Below the pieces are notes generated by a model that was not told the origin of the DNA, did no database searches, and saw nothing but the letters and a program-made list of their open reading frames with translations. The position numbers and the translations under genes were made by a program. Shown here in pieces: positions 36,668 through 46,300 of a stretch of 62,101 bases of DNA (the stretch's first letter is position 1; each line of letters begins with the position of its first letter). Source of the stretch: Candidatus Trichofilum aggregatum (GTDB lineage: Bacteria; Chloroflexota; Anaerolineae; Promineifilales; Promineifilaceae); contig JADJUV010000179.1 of the NCBI GenBank assembly GCA_016716885.1, positions 1 through 62,101 on the forward strand, in the 5' to 3' direction.

Positions 36668-36883
36668 ATGCCTACTCCCAACGAACCCAGTTTTGAAGAT
36701 GCCTTGAAAGAGCTGGAAGAAATTGTCGTCAGGCTGGGCAATGGCGAGCTGACGTTAGAAGAATCTTTGGTGCTATTTGAGCGTGGGCAAAAATTATCCA
36801 GCTATTGCCAATCCCAATTAGAGCAGGCCACCTTACGGGTCGAGCAACTGACCACAGATGGCGAAATTGTTGAATTGGGCTAA
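36668..36883 (+). CDS. xseB: Exodeoxyribonuclease VII small subunit
   Basis: 71 aa, the usual small-subunit size, forming the helical partner that binds XseA. Signature FEDALKELEEIVVRLGNGELTLEESL is cut here as FEDALKELEEIV and LTLEESLVLFERG, followed by the helical CQSQLEQATLRVEQL. AGAGGA precedes the ATG. It is separated from xseA by the inserted convergent kinase gene and has its own terminator. Confidence 0.93.
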   Translation: MPTPNEPSFEDALKELEEIVVRLGNGELTLEESLVLFERGQKLSSYCQSQLEQATLRVEQLTTDGEIVELG

Positions 36884-36923
36884 AATTTCTGGCCGAATGA
36901 AGCTGAAACAGTATCCTCAGCCC

Positions 36924-36959
36924 AAAACCTTCAAGATCAACAGGCCTTGAAGGTTTTTT
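36924..36959 (+). terminator. Terminator after xseB
   Basis: AAAACCTTCAAG (36924-36935) pairs with 36946-36957, followed by T6. Confidence 0.9.
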
Positions 36960-37366
36960 AACGAAAGCGGGTAGCTTCTCAAAATTTCGGGGTAACGAGG
37001 CCTGAGCTTGTCAAAGGTCGTTGGTTTCGACAAGCTCAACCAACGACCACCACGCATTACTGAGAAGACACGAAAGCGAGGGTAGGGTCTTTATACCCGA
37101 CGCGGCGACAAAACGAGGGAGCGACAGGGCGAAAAATCCTCAGATTATGCCCGTTGCCAGTATAGAAGGATCGTTTTAGGATCGCTAAGGCGATAAACTA
37201 ATCATCATCAGTAACCGCTCCGTTGGTTGCATCAACGGATTAAGGAATTAAACGGATTTTCCAGGGGTCGCTCTTAATTCGTTCTTTTCTAAAATCTGTT
37301 GATGCCATTCAAATAACAGGCCATCGTCTCTGGGCTGAACGGTTACTATCATCATGAGGTTGCATT
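36960..37366. other. Intergenic region upstream of ftsY
   Basis: No gene in about 400 nt. It holds the competing hairpin element at 37003-37048 and words similar to 2537-2600 (CATCAACGGATT and ATCTGTTGATGCC). Confidence 0.5.
37003..37048. repeat. Overlapping mutually exclusive hairpins
   Basis: TGAGCTTGTC (37003) can pair with GACAAGCTCA (37029-37038), while GGTCGTTGGT (37016) can pair with ACCAACGACC (37039-37048). The two stems interleave, so only one can form at a time or a pseudoknot results. Confidence 0.75.
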
Positions 37367-38272
37367 TTGTTTAAGAACATTCGTGAAACCCTAAGCCGCA
37401 CCCGGCAATCTGTTTTTGGACAGATTGTGAATGTGTTTGGTGGGGGTGAAATCACTGAGGAAACATGGGAAGATGTCGAAGCCTTGCTATTGCAGGCTGA
37501 TATGGGTGTACCCACGACATTGGAACTAGTAGGAAAGATGAAGGAGCGGGTACGCCGTGATGGTTTGTACCGGGCGGATCAGCTCACGCTGGCTATGAAG
37601 CAAGAACTACGGGCGATGTTGACCAACCCGCCTGTTTTTGAGATAGAACAGCCACGCCAGATTACTGTGGCCATCATTGTGGGTGTTAATGGCTCAGGCA
37701 AAACCACTTCCATCGGCAAACTGGCACATTATTACAAGCAACGCGGCCGCGATGTCGTCATGGTCGCGGGTGATACTTTCCGTGCGGCCGCGATTGATCA
37801 GCTACGTATCTGGAGCGAGCGGGCCAACGTCCCCCTGATCGCCGGGCAACCCGGGTCTGACCCCGCCGCCCTGGCCTACGACGGCATCCGTGCCGCCCGC
37901 GCCCGCGGTCACGACCTCATTCTTATTGACACCGCTGGTCGCTTGCACACAAAATTCAACCTGATGAAAGAGTTGGAGAAAGTGTATAGCGTCTGCAACA
38001 AAAGCATCCACAAAGCACCCCATGAAGTATTACTGGTACTGGATGCCCCCACCGGCCAAAACGCCATGAACCAGGCCACCGAATTCAAAAAGTCGGTGCA
38101 TGTAAGTGGCGTCATCCTGACCAAACTGGATGGCACATCCAAAGGGGGCATGGTGTTTGCCATTTACCGCGAACTGGGTCTGCCCGTCCGTTTCATTGGC
38201 ACCGGCGAAAAGCTGGACCAATTGGCCCCGTTTGATGCGGACCAGTTTGTAGATGGGCTGTTTGAGAATTAA
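37367..38272 (+). CDS. ftsY: Signal recognition particle receptor FtsY
   Basis: SRP receptor GTPase that docks ribosome-nascent chains at the membrane. It has the four-helix N domain then the G domain with GVNGSGKTTSIGKLA, DTFRAAAIDQLR, LIDTAGRLH and TKLDGTSKGG. At 301 aa it lacks the long acidic A domain of E. coli FtsY, as in many bacteria. The start is TTG at 37367 after a GAGG; no better start is in frame. Two GCGGCCGC octamers encode RGR and the conserved RAAA of DTFRAAA. Confidence 0.94.
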   Translation: MFKNIRETLSRTRQSVFGQIVNVFGGGEITEETWEDVEALLLQADMGVPTTLELVGKMKERVRRDGLYRADQLTLAMKQELRAMLTNPPVFEIEQPRQITVAIIVGVNGSGKTTSIGKLAHYYKQRGRDVVMVAGDTFRAAAIDQLRIWSERANVPLIAGQPGSDPAALAYDGIRAARARGHDLILIDTAGRLHTKFNLMKELEKVYSVCNKSIHKAPHEVLLVLDAPTGQNAMNQATEFKKSVHVSGVILTKLDGTSKGGMVFAIYRELGLPVRFIGTGEKLDQLAPFDADQFVDGLFEN

Positions 38273-38279
38273 ATACCAG

Positions 38280-38355
38280 AGGAACTCGTAGGAACTGAGA
38301 GGAACTCTAGGAACTCCGTCGTAAGTTCCCAGAGTTTCTAGAGTTCCCCCGAGTT
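38280..38355. repeat. AGTTCC-word hairpin between ftsY and prfB
   Basis: GAGGAACTC-type units (38280-38318) then GAGTTCCC-type units (38325-38355) in inverted order, able to form an imperfect stem. Confidence 0.8.
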
Positions 38356-38376
38356 ACACTCTTCTGCGAGGAAACC

Positions 38377-39475
38377 ATGTCTGATTTAACCGATAAACTA
38401 ACCGAACTCCAAGAAACCGTGGGTGTGCTACGGAGGCGGCTTTGACGTAGATAACAAGATTGAACAGATTGAAATGTTGGAACGCATGGCCTCAGGGTCG
38501 GACTTTTGGAATGATCAGGCCCAGGCACAAACGATCATGCGTGACCTTACCCGCCTGCAACATCAGGTTACTGAGTGGCAGAGTATTACCAAGCGGCTTA
38601 GTGAAGCCCATGAATTGGCGGAATTAGGGGATAAGGAATTACAAGAAGAAGTAGAGAATGAGGTAGCAGAGCTTGCGGCCGCGATCAACCGCCTGGAGTT
38701 TGAAACCCTACTCGCCGCCAAATACGACGACAAACCCGCTCTCCTGGCGATTCATGCCGGGGCTGGCGGCACCGAAGCCCAAGATTGGGCCGAAATGCTC
38801 CAACGCATGTTTATTCGTTGGGCCGAACGTAAAGGATTCGTCGTAGACATCGTAGACTACAGCGCCGGCGACGAAGCCGGGTTGAAAAGCGTGCTCATGG
38901 CTATCAATGGCGAATACGCCTACGGCTATCTAAAATCAGAGCGGGGTGTTCACCGACTCGTGCGCATCTCCCCCTTTGATGGCTCCGCTCGCCGGCACAC
39001 ATCCTTCGCCAAAATAGAAGTGTGGCCAGACGTAGCCGAAGAAATAGAGATTGAGATTGATGAGAAGGACCTGGAGTATCAGCGTTTCAAAGCCAGTGGG
39101 GCGGGTGGACAGCATGTACAAAAGAACGAAACCGCTGTGCGCATCAAACATTTGCCCACGGGTCTGGTTGTTTCTTGTCAAAACCAACGCTCTCTCACCC
39201 AGAACATTGAATTTGCCATGAAAGTGCTAAAATCGCAACTGTTTGATCTGGCGCAACGCCAGCAAGATGCGGAAATGGCCCGATTAAAAGGTGAGGATGT
39301 GGATGCAGGCTGGGGCAATCAAATTCGCTCTTATGTTTTGCACCCCTATAAAATGGTCAAGGATCACCGTACCAACCACGAGACAGGGAGAACCCAGGCC
39401 GTGTTGGATGGTGATTTAGATAGCTTCATGCAAGCTTATCTAAAACAGCATGTTGATGATCTACAACCTGTTTAG
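38377..39475 (+). CDS. prfB: Peptide chain release factor 2 with programmed +1 frameshift
   Basis: RF2 ends translation at UGA and UAA. The ATG at 38377 opens 22 codons ending CTT TGA (stop 38443-38445); a shift of +1 at CTT TGA C continues as DVDNKIEQIEML and runs to 39475. GGAGG lies just upstream of the shift site as an internal Shine-Dalgarno-like stimulator, the same arrangement as the classic prfB autoregulatory frameshift. The peptidyl-hydrolysis motif GAGGQHVQKNETAVR is intact near residue 245. So the in-frame TGA is regulatory, not damage. In the classic system RF2 shortage increases the shift. Confidence 0.96.
38431..38446 (+). promoter_or_regulatory. prfB: prfB frameshift site
   Basis: CGGAGGCGGCTTTGAC: Shine-Dalgarno-like GGAGG, then slippery CTT and the stop TGA followed by C, which weakens termination. 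Confidence 0.93.
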
Positions 39476-39549
39476 GTGAGGTAAACCGGGAGGACATCGG
39501 CTCTGCAACGGGTGTTGCCCTTGTTCCCCAGAACATAAAGGAGAGTGTC

Positions 39550-41142
39550 ATGGATCAGGACGATAAAGGTAAAGGCAAAGGTTTAGGTGGTTTGCGTAAG
39601 CCGGGACAACCGCCCCGTTCACCACAGCCCTCAAGCCCCCCGCCCCCACGGGCAGGACAACCCCCCGCAAAAACCCCCCCACCGCCCCGCCAACCTGCCG
39701 CCACGCCGCCACGGGCCGGGCAGCCACCGGCCAAACCGGGGCAACCCTCGGCCAAACCCCCTGCCGCCGGTGGTTCAGAGGCGAGTCAACGTCTGCGTGA
39801 TGCGCTCAACAAAGCCAAACAACCACCCGTTCAACCCAAACCTGATAATGTAACGGCTGCGCAACGTTTGCGTGAAACCCTTAACCGCTCTGCCAACCGG
39901 CCGGGTACGCCGGGACAAAAACCGGGCGCGGCCGCACGCAAACCAGTGCCCGCCCAACGAGCCGCTCAACAAGAGCGACAGGCAGGCCGCGTGGGTCGTC
40001 CGTTACCCAAACCAGCCACCCGCCCCATGCCGAGAGCAGCCGGTGTTGCCGCTGGGGCCGCCGTGACCGGGGCCGCGGCCGCAGCCCTCGCCCCAGAAAT
40101 TATCAGCCAGATCAACTCACTGCGTAGCCGCTTCACCAACCTGGAATCCGAGGCCCAACTCAGCAATGTGTATGCCTCTATTGGCGAACTGGACAACCGG
40201 CTGGCCGAAATCCCCTTAACCCTGGACGCTCTGCGGGCACGGGGTTATGTGCATTCAGCCCAGTTGGAAGACCGGCTAGAAGCGTTGGATGAACAATGGG
40301 ATCAGGTGCGGCCGCGTGTTGAGTCCACACTAGGCGACCATATCAACCGGCTGGACAGCGACCTGGACAATGTCGGTTTACAAATGAACCGCATCAATGG
40401 TCGCAATCAGGCCACCCTGACAACGGCCGAAACAGCCCTGAACGGGTTGCAAAGCAAAATCTCCTCAGCCACCAGTGGCGTTAGTGGGTTATACGACAAC
40501 TTACTCACCAGCCTGCACGGAATAGAAGCCCAACTAAGCCAGGTGGAATGGATGTTGGCCCAATTTGATGAATCAGCGGAAGTGGATCTGCGCGAAGCGG
40601 AAGGGCCGCTCATGGCCGTGGAAGCAGAATGGCAACCGGATGGCAAGGAAGGACCGGATGGCGTCTTGTACCTGACCGATCAGCGGCTCATGTTTGAGCA
40701 GAAAGAGGAAGTCACCACCAAAAAATTCCTGGGCCTCTTCAAATCTGAATCAGAGAAGCTCCAGGGGCTAAAGTTGGATATCGCCGTCAGCGATATTGAG
40801 TCAGTTGAGGACAGTGAGGAAGGCGGTTTCCTGGGCATGGGCAAGAAGGATATTTTGGAATTTGTCTTTAGTGCCAACGCCACCGTTTCCCGTGCCCGTT
40901 TCCACCTGAAAGGGCAGGAATCGCGTGATTGGGCAGTCCTGGTGCGCCGGGTCACTTCTGGCGACATTGACAAGGATCGGGCCGATGATTATGTGGAAGA
41001 GTTGGAAGGAGCGGAAGCGCTCGCGGCCGCGTTCCCCAGTGAATGCCCCAACTGTTATGCCCCGCTCGAAGCCCAACCGCGTGGCGTCACCAGCGTACAA
41101 TGTGAGTTTTGCGGGGCCGTAATTTCCCCCGTCGCTGAATAA
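39550..41142 (+). CDS. Pro-rich coiled-coil protein with GRAM/PH-like and zinc-ribbon ends
   Basis: Not recognised as a named family. Of 530 residues, 1-150 are Pro/Ala/Gln-rich and basic with two RLR(D/E)(A/T)LN repeats (QRLRDALNKAKQP, QRLRETLNRSANR). About 165-185 is an Ala/Gly-rich hydrophobic stretch that could be a membrane helix. About 190-365 is helical coiled coil. About 370-470 looks like a GRAM/PH-type beta domain (GVLYLTDQRLMFEQKE, then FVFSANATVSRARFHLKG). The C-terminus is a zinc ribbon, CPNCYAPL...CEFCGAVI. AAAGGAGAG precedes the ATG and a terminator follows. A role at the membrane or in protein quality control would be guesswork. Confidence 0.75.
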   Translation: MDQDDKGKGKGLGGLRKPGQPPRSPQPSSPPPPRAGQPPAKTPPPPRQPAATPPRAGQPPAKPGQPSAKPPAAGGSEASQRLRDALNKAKQPPVQPKPDNVTAAQRLRETLNRSANRPGTPGQKPGAAARKPVPAQRAAQQERQAGRVGRPLPKPATRPMPRAAGVAAGAAVTGAAAAALAPEIISQINSLRSRFTNLESEAQLSNVYASIGELDNRLAEIPLTLDALRARGYVHSAQLEDRLEALDEQWDQVRPRVESTLGDHINRLDSDLDNVGLQMNRINGRNQATLTTAETALNGLQSKISSATSGVSGLYDNLLTSLHGIEAQLSQVEWMLAQFDESAEVDLREAEGPLMAVEAEWQPDGKEGPDGVLYLTDQRLMFEQKEEVTTKKFLGLFKSESEKLQGLKLDIAVSDIESVEDSEEGGFLGMGKKDILEFVFSANATVSRARFHLKGQESRDWAVLVRRVTSGDIDKDRADDYVEELEGAEALAAAFPSECPNCYAPLEAQPRGVTSVQCEFCGAVISPVAE

Positions 41143-41175
41143 CGAACCGTAAGCCGTAAACCATAAAACATTGAG

Positions 41176-41216
41176 ACAGCCCCATCTGGCATTGACTAGA
41201 TGGGGCTGTTTTGTTA
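41176..41216 (+). terminator. Terminator between convergent genes
   Basis: ACAGCCCCATCT (41176-41187) pairs with 41198-41209, followed by TTTTGTT. Confidence 0.9.
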
Positions 41217-41225
41217 TTCCTGGGT

Positions 41226-42560
41226 TCAGCGCAAGATCAACGGCACATAGACGCTCATCGGATCAAAAGGGGGTGGCGGCTCCGTTGTAACCGCATATTT
41301 CAGATTACCGGCCGTAAAATCATAGTAAGCGATATGAATATTGTCCTGCGCATCCACCTGAAGTGAAGGAAAATAACCCAGGTCGTTGCCGTTGGCACTG
41401 CCATCCACAACTTCGCAACGCCAGGTATGGCGGAAACTCAAGTCCAGCGGCCCACAATTTCCATCCGTTTGCGGATAAGCGACTTTTAACACCGTACTGG
41501 TTCGATCATTGGTATCGGTATAGGCAATCACCGGCTGACCGTTAAGATAGCCCAGGCTGGCGGCCATCCACATGTTATTGTCCGCATTACCAACCGAGTC
41601 AATGGTGAGACAACGGAATTCATAAAAGGTGCTGCCACAGTTGCCTTCACCTTCCGGGACGGGATAGGCGTAACGCAGGGAACTATTCCCAATGTAGGCC
41701 ACACCAAGAAAATCGTCGTCAGCATTGAGATAGGTGGAGATTTGCCCATTCACCGTTATATTTGTATCCACCTCAAGGCAATTCCAGTCATTCGAGGTGC
41801 CGCAGTTTCCGATCACGTTGACCGCCATAGACAAGTGATTGTTGATGTCGCGGTAGAAAATGTAGGGCAAATTCCCATATAAAGTCAGCGAGTTATACAT
41901 GGCAAATCCCGTTAGTGACGTTTGTACGATGCTTTCACACCGCCACAGACCGTACCCACAGTTGCCAAATTGACCCACATAGCGGGCGTGTTTGATGTAC
42001 CCTTTGGTCTGATTGACATCCACAAGGCCATAAGAAACATGGCTGACATCGTTGGCCCCATAACGCATGTTGTTGAAAACCGTGATACTGTTGGCAGGCT
42101 GTTCAATGGGGGCAAAATAGATTTCGCCCCCGGATGCTGAGGGAATGCCGCGAAACTCATTCAGCCCGGACGTAACATTCTGGTAGGCCATGCCCCATTG
42201 CCCCAACGAGTTAAAGGCCAACGAACTTCCCAGGCCAAAGTCGGTGTTGTTTTGGTGGTAAAGAGAATTACATGACCAATGGTTGCCCGGGCCACAATCC
42301 CCGCCATTCGTTACCGGGAAGGCCAGCTTCAGATCGTCCAGCGTATTGTCGTAGTAACTGATATATGGTTTTCCCGTGCCAGGTTGCAAAGCCAGGGATG
42401 GGGTCAGACCGACATTATTGGTGGCATCAATTACGTCAATCTGCCAGGTGAGGGAGTCAGGGGCCGCGGCCGCGACCTCCGTATGACCAGAGGCAGAAAA
42501 TGGGATAAATATCCCCAACAACATCAACAAACCAAACCCAATAAGATGATTGTGGCGCAT
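41226..42560 (-). CDS. Secreted beta-propeller-like protein with YVPLILR C-terminus
   Basis: Exported protein of about 444 aa from MRHNHLIG; a signal peptide (LIGFGLLMLLGIFIPFSASG) is followed by an Ala cluster. The body repeats units such as KPYISYYDNTLDDLKLAFP and NIHIAYYDFTAGNLKYAV, spaced like blades of a propeller, and has paired Cys patterns (GDCGPGNHWSCN, GNCGYGLWRCE, GNCGTSNDWNCLE) fit for disulfides. The tail is a Pro stretch then YVPLILR. Secreted Chloroflexota proteins often end in such a hydrophobic-basic tail; a sorting role is inference. GAGGG precedes the ATG. No enzymatic motif seen. Confidence 0.75.
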   Translation of the reverse strand: MRHNHLIGFGLLMLLGIFIPFSASGHTEVAAAAPDSLTWQIDVIDATNNVGLTPSLALQPGTGKPYISYYDNTLDDLKLAFPVTNGGDCGPGNHWSCNSLYHQNNTDFGLGSSLAFNSLGQWGMAYQNVTSGLNEFRGIPSASGGEIYFAPIEQPANSITVFNNMRYGANDVSHVSYGLVDVNQTKGYIKHARYVGQFGNCGYGLWRCESIVQTSLTGFAMYNSLTLYGNLPYIFYRDINNHLSMAVNVIGNCGTSNDWNCLEVDTNITVNGQISTYLNADDDFLGVAYIGNSSLRYAYPVPEGEGNCGSTFYEFRCLTIDSVGNADNNMWMAASLGYLNGQPVIAYTDTNDRTSTVLKVAYPQTDGNCGPLDLSFRHTWRCEVVDGSANGNDLGYFPSLQVDAQDNIHIAYYDFTAGNLKYAVTTEPPPPFDPMSVYVPLILR

Positions 42561-42576
42561 AGAAACCCTCGTTTGT

Positions 42577-42699
42577 TTAGTGGACACCTTTTTTCTGCAC
42601 CTGTTTCAGGTGCATACCAACGGTCGCTCCGGCGGGAGCGGCCAACACCAAAGCCAATAGTCCGGCTATCCACAACATCATCACCGTGATAAATCCCAT
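42577..42699 (-). CDS. Possible small membrane peptide
   Basis: A 40-codon frame: MGFITVMMLWIAGLLALVLA, then AAPAGATVGMHLKQVQKKGVH. It reads as a single membrane helix with a basic tail and ends 16 nt before the secreted-protein start. No good Shine-Dalgarno. It might be a real small protein or the remnant of one. Confidence 0.3.
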   Translation of the reverse strand: MGFITVMMLWIAGLLALVLAAPAGATVGMHLKQVQKKGVH

Positions 42700-42744
42700 T
42701 CAAAGCCAGTTGGATAGCGGCGCGGGCCGGGTGGGTGGAATTCA

Positions 42745-42849
42745 TCAGACAGCAGGGCCACCCGGCCCGGATTGAACAAAATAGGTGACAGGGGATTCCC
42801 AATCATCGCCCGCATAAGCCAAAGGAAACAGACAATCAATCGTATTCAT
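42745..42849 (-). CDS. Possible short peptide ORF
   Basis: A 34-codon frame starting MNTIDCLFPLAYAGDDW, preceded by GATGAGG 9 nt upstream. No known homolog recognised; it could be a degraded fragment. Confidence 0.2.
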   Translation of the reverse strand: MNTIDCLFPLAYAGDDWESPVTYFVQSGPGGPAV

Positions 42850-43082
42850 GGTGTTGTACCTCATCAGATAACGTTTATTGACAAAACTAGGGCGGAAAAC
42901 AGCCGGGTAAAGCGGTTCCTCTTGGCAAAACGTTTGTTGTTGCTGGATGTTATGGAAGATAGGGTAAAGGATGAGCGTGACAACAGCGCGACAGAAAGTG
43001 TGACACGAATTTTTGGCACTTACGCGCCAACATCGACAAAAAATTGTCGATCTTTTTGAAAAATAGCAGGCTTTGGAAAACT

Positions 43083-43150
43083 TGTATACACGGATAGGAG
43101 AAACGCCGATGGCTTTGGCTTTTATCCGGTTCTTCCTATCCGTGTATACA
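43083..43150. repeat. 17-bp perfect inverted repeat containing GTATAC
   Basis: Arms TGTATACACGGATAGGA (43083-43099) and its complement (43134-43150), with a 34-nt spacer. Each arm holds the palindrome TGTATACA. Confidence 0.8.
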
Positions 43151-43182
43151 CCTGTTTGGGTCTTTAGGATTTCGTGGGGTCC

Positions 43183-43250
43183 AACGTGAAACGTGATGCG
43201 TGATACGTAAGGCTTCTCTGGTCACGCATTACGTTTCACGCATCACAGTC
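43183..43250. repeat. ACGTGATGCGTG word hairpin
   Basis: Left arm GTGAAACGTGATGCGTGAT-type words, right arm ACGCATTACGTTTCACGC-type words. Confidence 0.75.
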
Positions 43251-43313
43251 TGTCAACCCCATGAATTCCCAAAGAGCCGTCTTGGAAAAGCTGTAGTAAT
43301 ACATCGGGGTCTA

Positions 43314-46300
43314 TCAGGCTATGGGGGTGATGGCGAGGGCGATGGTTTGTTCCAGGGTGAGGGCCAGGCCGGTGTGCCAGGCAGTGTGGAAGGTGTTTTC
43401 GTCTAAGTGGGTGCGGCAGAGGGTTTGGGCGTGTTCGTAGCGGCCGCGTTCCCGCACATCAATTTGGGCGTCCAGGTTAGCCAACAGGGTGTGAATCGCG
43501 CCCGCTAAGGTGGTGGCAAGGGCGAACCGCTGTTTCAGGGTAGCAACATCCGCGGCCGCAATCAAGCAGTGGGCCAGGGTGCGTTTATCACCCAATTCGT
43601 GCAAATCCGGCAGTGCGGCCGCGTAAAAACCCTGTGCCTCATCATAATCCCCCATCCCCACCGCCACATCCCCCAAATTGCTCAACGCCAGCGCCACCCC
43701 CCGCCTGTCTCCCAGTTCCCGGCGCAGGCGCAAACTTTCCTCATGCAGTTTACGAGCGGCAGGGAAATCATGTAAGGAAAGCGTCGCATTGCCCAGATTA
43801 TTGAGGACGATGGCAATACCGCGTTTATCCCCGATGGCCCGCATGAGAGCCAGCCCTTCCTCATGCTGTTGGCGGGCGGTCACAAAATCACCCTGCGAAT
43901 GAGCCAGGTTGCCCATGTTTGACAAGGTGGCAGCCATATGCCAGCGTGCGCCCATCTGCCGGTAAACGGCCAAAATTTGCTCGTACAGGGTGCGAGCCTG
44001 TTCGTATTGCCCCTGCTGTTGGGCCAGAGAACCTAACTGGCTGAGGGATCGCGCTATCGCACCGGGTGCGCCTAACTCACGCGCCATTTCCAGGCTGGCC
44101 TCATGAAGCCGCCGGGCTTCGGCATAGTTGCTTTGGGATTCGGCCAGCGCACCCAGGTGGCGCAGGGCCAGAAGCAGTCCTTGTTTGTTGGATTGTTCGC
44201 GCAACAGGGCTAACGCTTCTTCCCCCCACTGTTGCGCGACTGCCCACTCGCTTTTCATCCGGGCCACGCTCCCTAACAACAAATACACCTGCGCGATCCC
44301 GGCTTTATCACCCAGGCGTTGCAGGAGCGTGAGACTGGATTGGGCCAGAGACAGCGCGGCCGCGAGATCGCTTTGCCGCACCGCCAGTTTACCCGCATTC
44401 AACTGGGCATAACCGTAGACAACCGACTCAGCTTCGGGCACATCACCCGCCTGGTAAAGAGCGATGGCCCGCTGTAACCAGTTCCGCCCCTCGCCGATAT
44501 AACCGCGCACATCCCAAAATTCGGTTAAGGCATTGACCAGGCGTAGGGCCTCATGCCGTTTCGGCTGCTGCAAGGCAAACCGCAACGCCTCGCGGCAATT
44601 GTCATGTTCGCTTTCTAGTTGTTTAAGGGTAACAATGTGCCGGAGACTGTCTAGAGCCGCCTGGTTCGTTTCCGCCAGATTGAGAAAGTAATCAAGATGA
44701 CGTTGCCCCATAACCGTTGTTTCACCCGCCTGTTCCAGTTTTTCGGCGGCATACTGTTTAATGGTCGCCAGAAAGGTGTAGCGGGTCTCATTTTCGTCGG
44801 TGGTGTATTCGGCGATGAGCAACGATTTGGCGATCAGGCGAGTGAGCCAGTGGAGAATCTGGCTGGGATGAAGGGGAGCAAAGCCACAGGTAGATTCGAT
44901 GGCCGCCAGGGTGCGGCCGCCACTGAAAACCGAAAGCCGTTGGAACAACAGCCGCTCTTCCGGGGCCAGCAGATCATAGCTCCAGTCTACCAGGGCACGC
45001 AGGGTTTGTTGGCGGGGCAGGGCGGTGCGGCTGCCGTGGGTAAGCAGGTCGAAGCGGTTGTCGAGCCGGGCGGCGATTTCATGGGCGGAGAGGGCGGAAA
45101 TGCGTGCGGCCGCAAGCTCAATCGCCAGCGGGATGCCATCCAATCGGCGGCAAATCTGCAACACCGCCGCCAGGTTGTGTTCCGTCAGGGCAAATTCCGG
45201 CCTGACAGCACGCGCCCGCTCCACAAACAGGCTCACACTTTCCACCATCAGCAGCAGCGTCTCCCGGGAGAGGTCTTGTTCCGGCACGGCCAACGGGGGA
45301 ACGCGCCACACCAACTCCCCACCGATGCCCAGTGGTTCGCGGCTGGTGGTCATCATTTGCAGGTGGGGGCATTCTCCCAGCAGGCTAGCCGCCAGTTCGG
45401 CACTGGCTTCAATGAGGTGTTCGCAATTATCGAGGATGAGGAGGATGTGACGCGGCCGCAAAAAAGCCGTGATCGTCTCCAAGAGTGTTTGCTGGGGCTT
45501 CTCGCTCACCCCCAACGCTTTGGCGACCGTCTGGGGCACGAGAGACGGCAACATTACTCCGGCCAGATCAACCCACCACACCCCATGCCGGAACTGGTTT
45601 AACAAATCCATCGCCACCTGGATGGAGAGGCGGGTTTTGCCGCTGCCCCCTGCTCCGGTCAGGGTAAGCAGGCGGGTGGTGGGTAAGATAGCTCTCACCT
45701 GGGCCAGTTCGGCTCTGCGCCCCACAAAGCTGGTGAGTGGTATGGGCAAATTAGTGAGGCGGGCGGCATCGGACGGGGCCAACGAGGTTTGTTTGATCCA
45801 GTGGTAGAGGGCCTGAGTTTCCGGGGCCGGGGAGACACCCAGTTCATCATGCAGGGCATGGACACAGCGATCATATTGATCGAGCGCGGCCGCGCGGTTT
45901 CCCCGGGCCAGTTCACAAAACATGATGTGCTGATGTGCCGTTTCCTGGGTGATATCCAAGGCCAGGAGTTGGCGGGCATAACCAATGGCCCGGGCGTATT
46001 CACTTTGGGAGCGCATCTGCTGGGTGAGGGCCAGCAAACTCTCGCTGTAGAAGCGGCGTAACTGCTCCCTTTCCGCCAAAACCCACTCATCATATAGGGT
46101 GGGCAGGAACTCGTCCGTGTAGAGGGTGATCGCGGTTTCTGGGGAAGTTGACCGGGTTTGCCGGAATTGGCGCACATCTACCCACAGGGAGAAGGCCGGG
46201 TTGAGTTGTACTTGTTCACGGTCGGTCAGCAACGCGGCCGCGGTCAATGTTTTACGTAGAACCACCAAAGCCGTGCGGAGCGATGTTCGGGCTTGCTCAT

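Larger units (their letters stand above)
42850..43313. other. Intergenic region with a 17-bp inverted repeat
   Basis: No supported gene. It contains the inverted repeat at 43083-43150, a word hairpin at 43183-43250 and a small dyad ATCGACAAAAAATTGTCGAT at about 43033-43052. Confidence 0.55.

Noticed and set aside
38443..38445. In-frame TGA after 22 codons of prfB
   Set aside because: It is the programmed +1 frameshift site (GGAGG, CTT TGA C), not a mutation.
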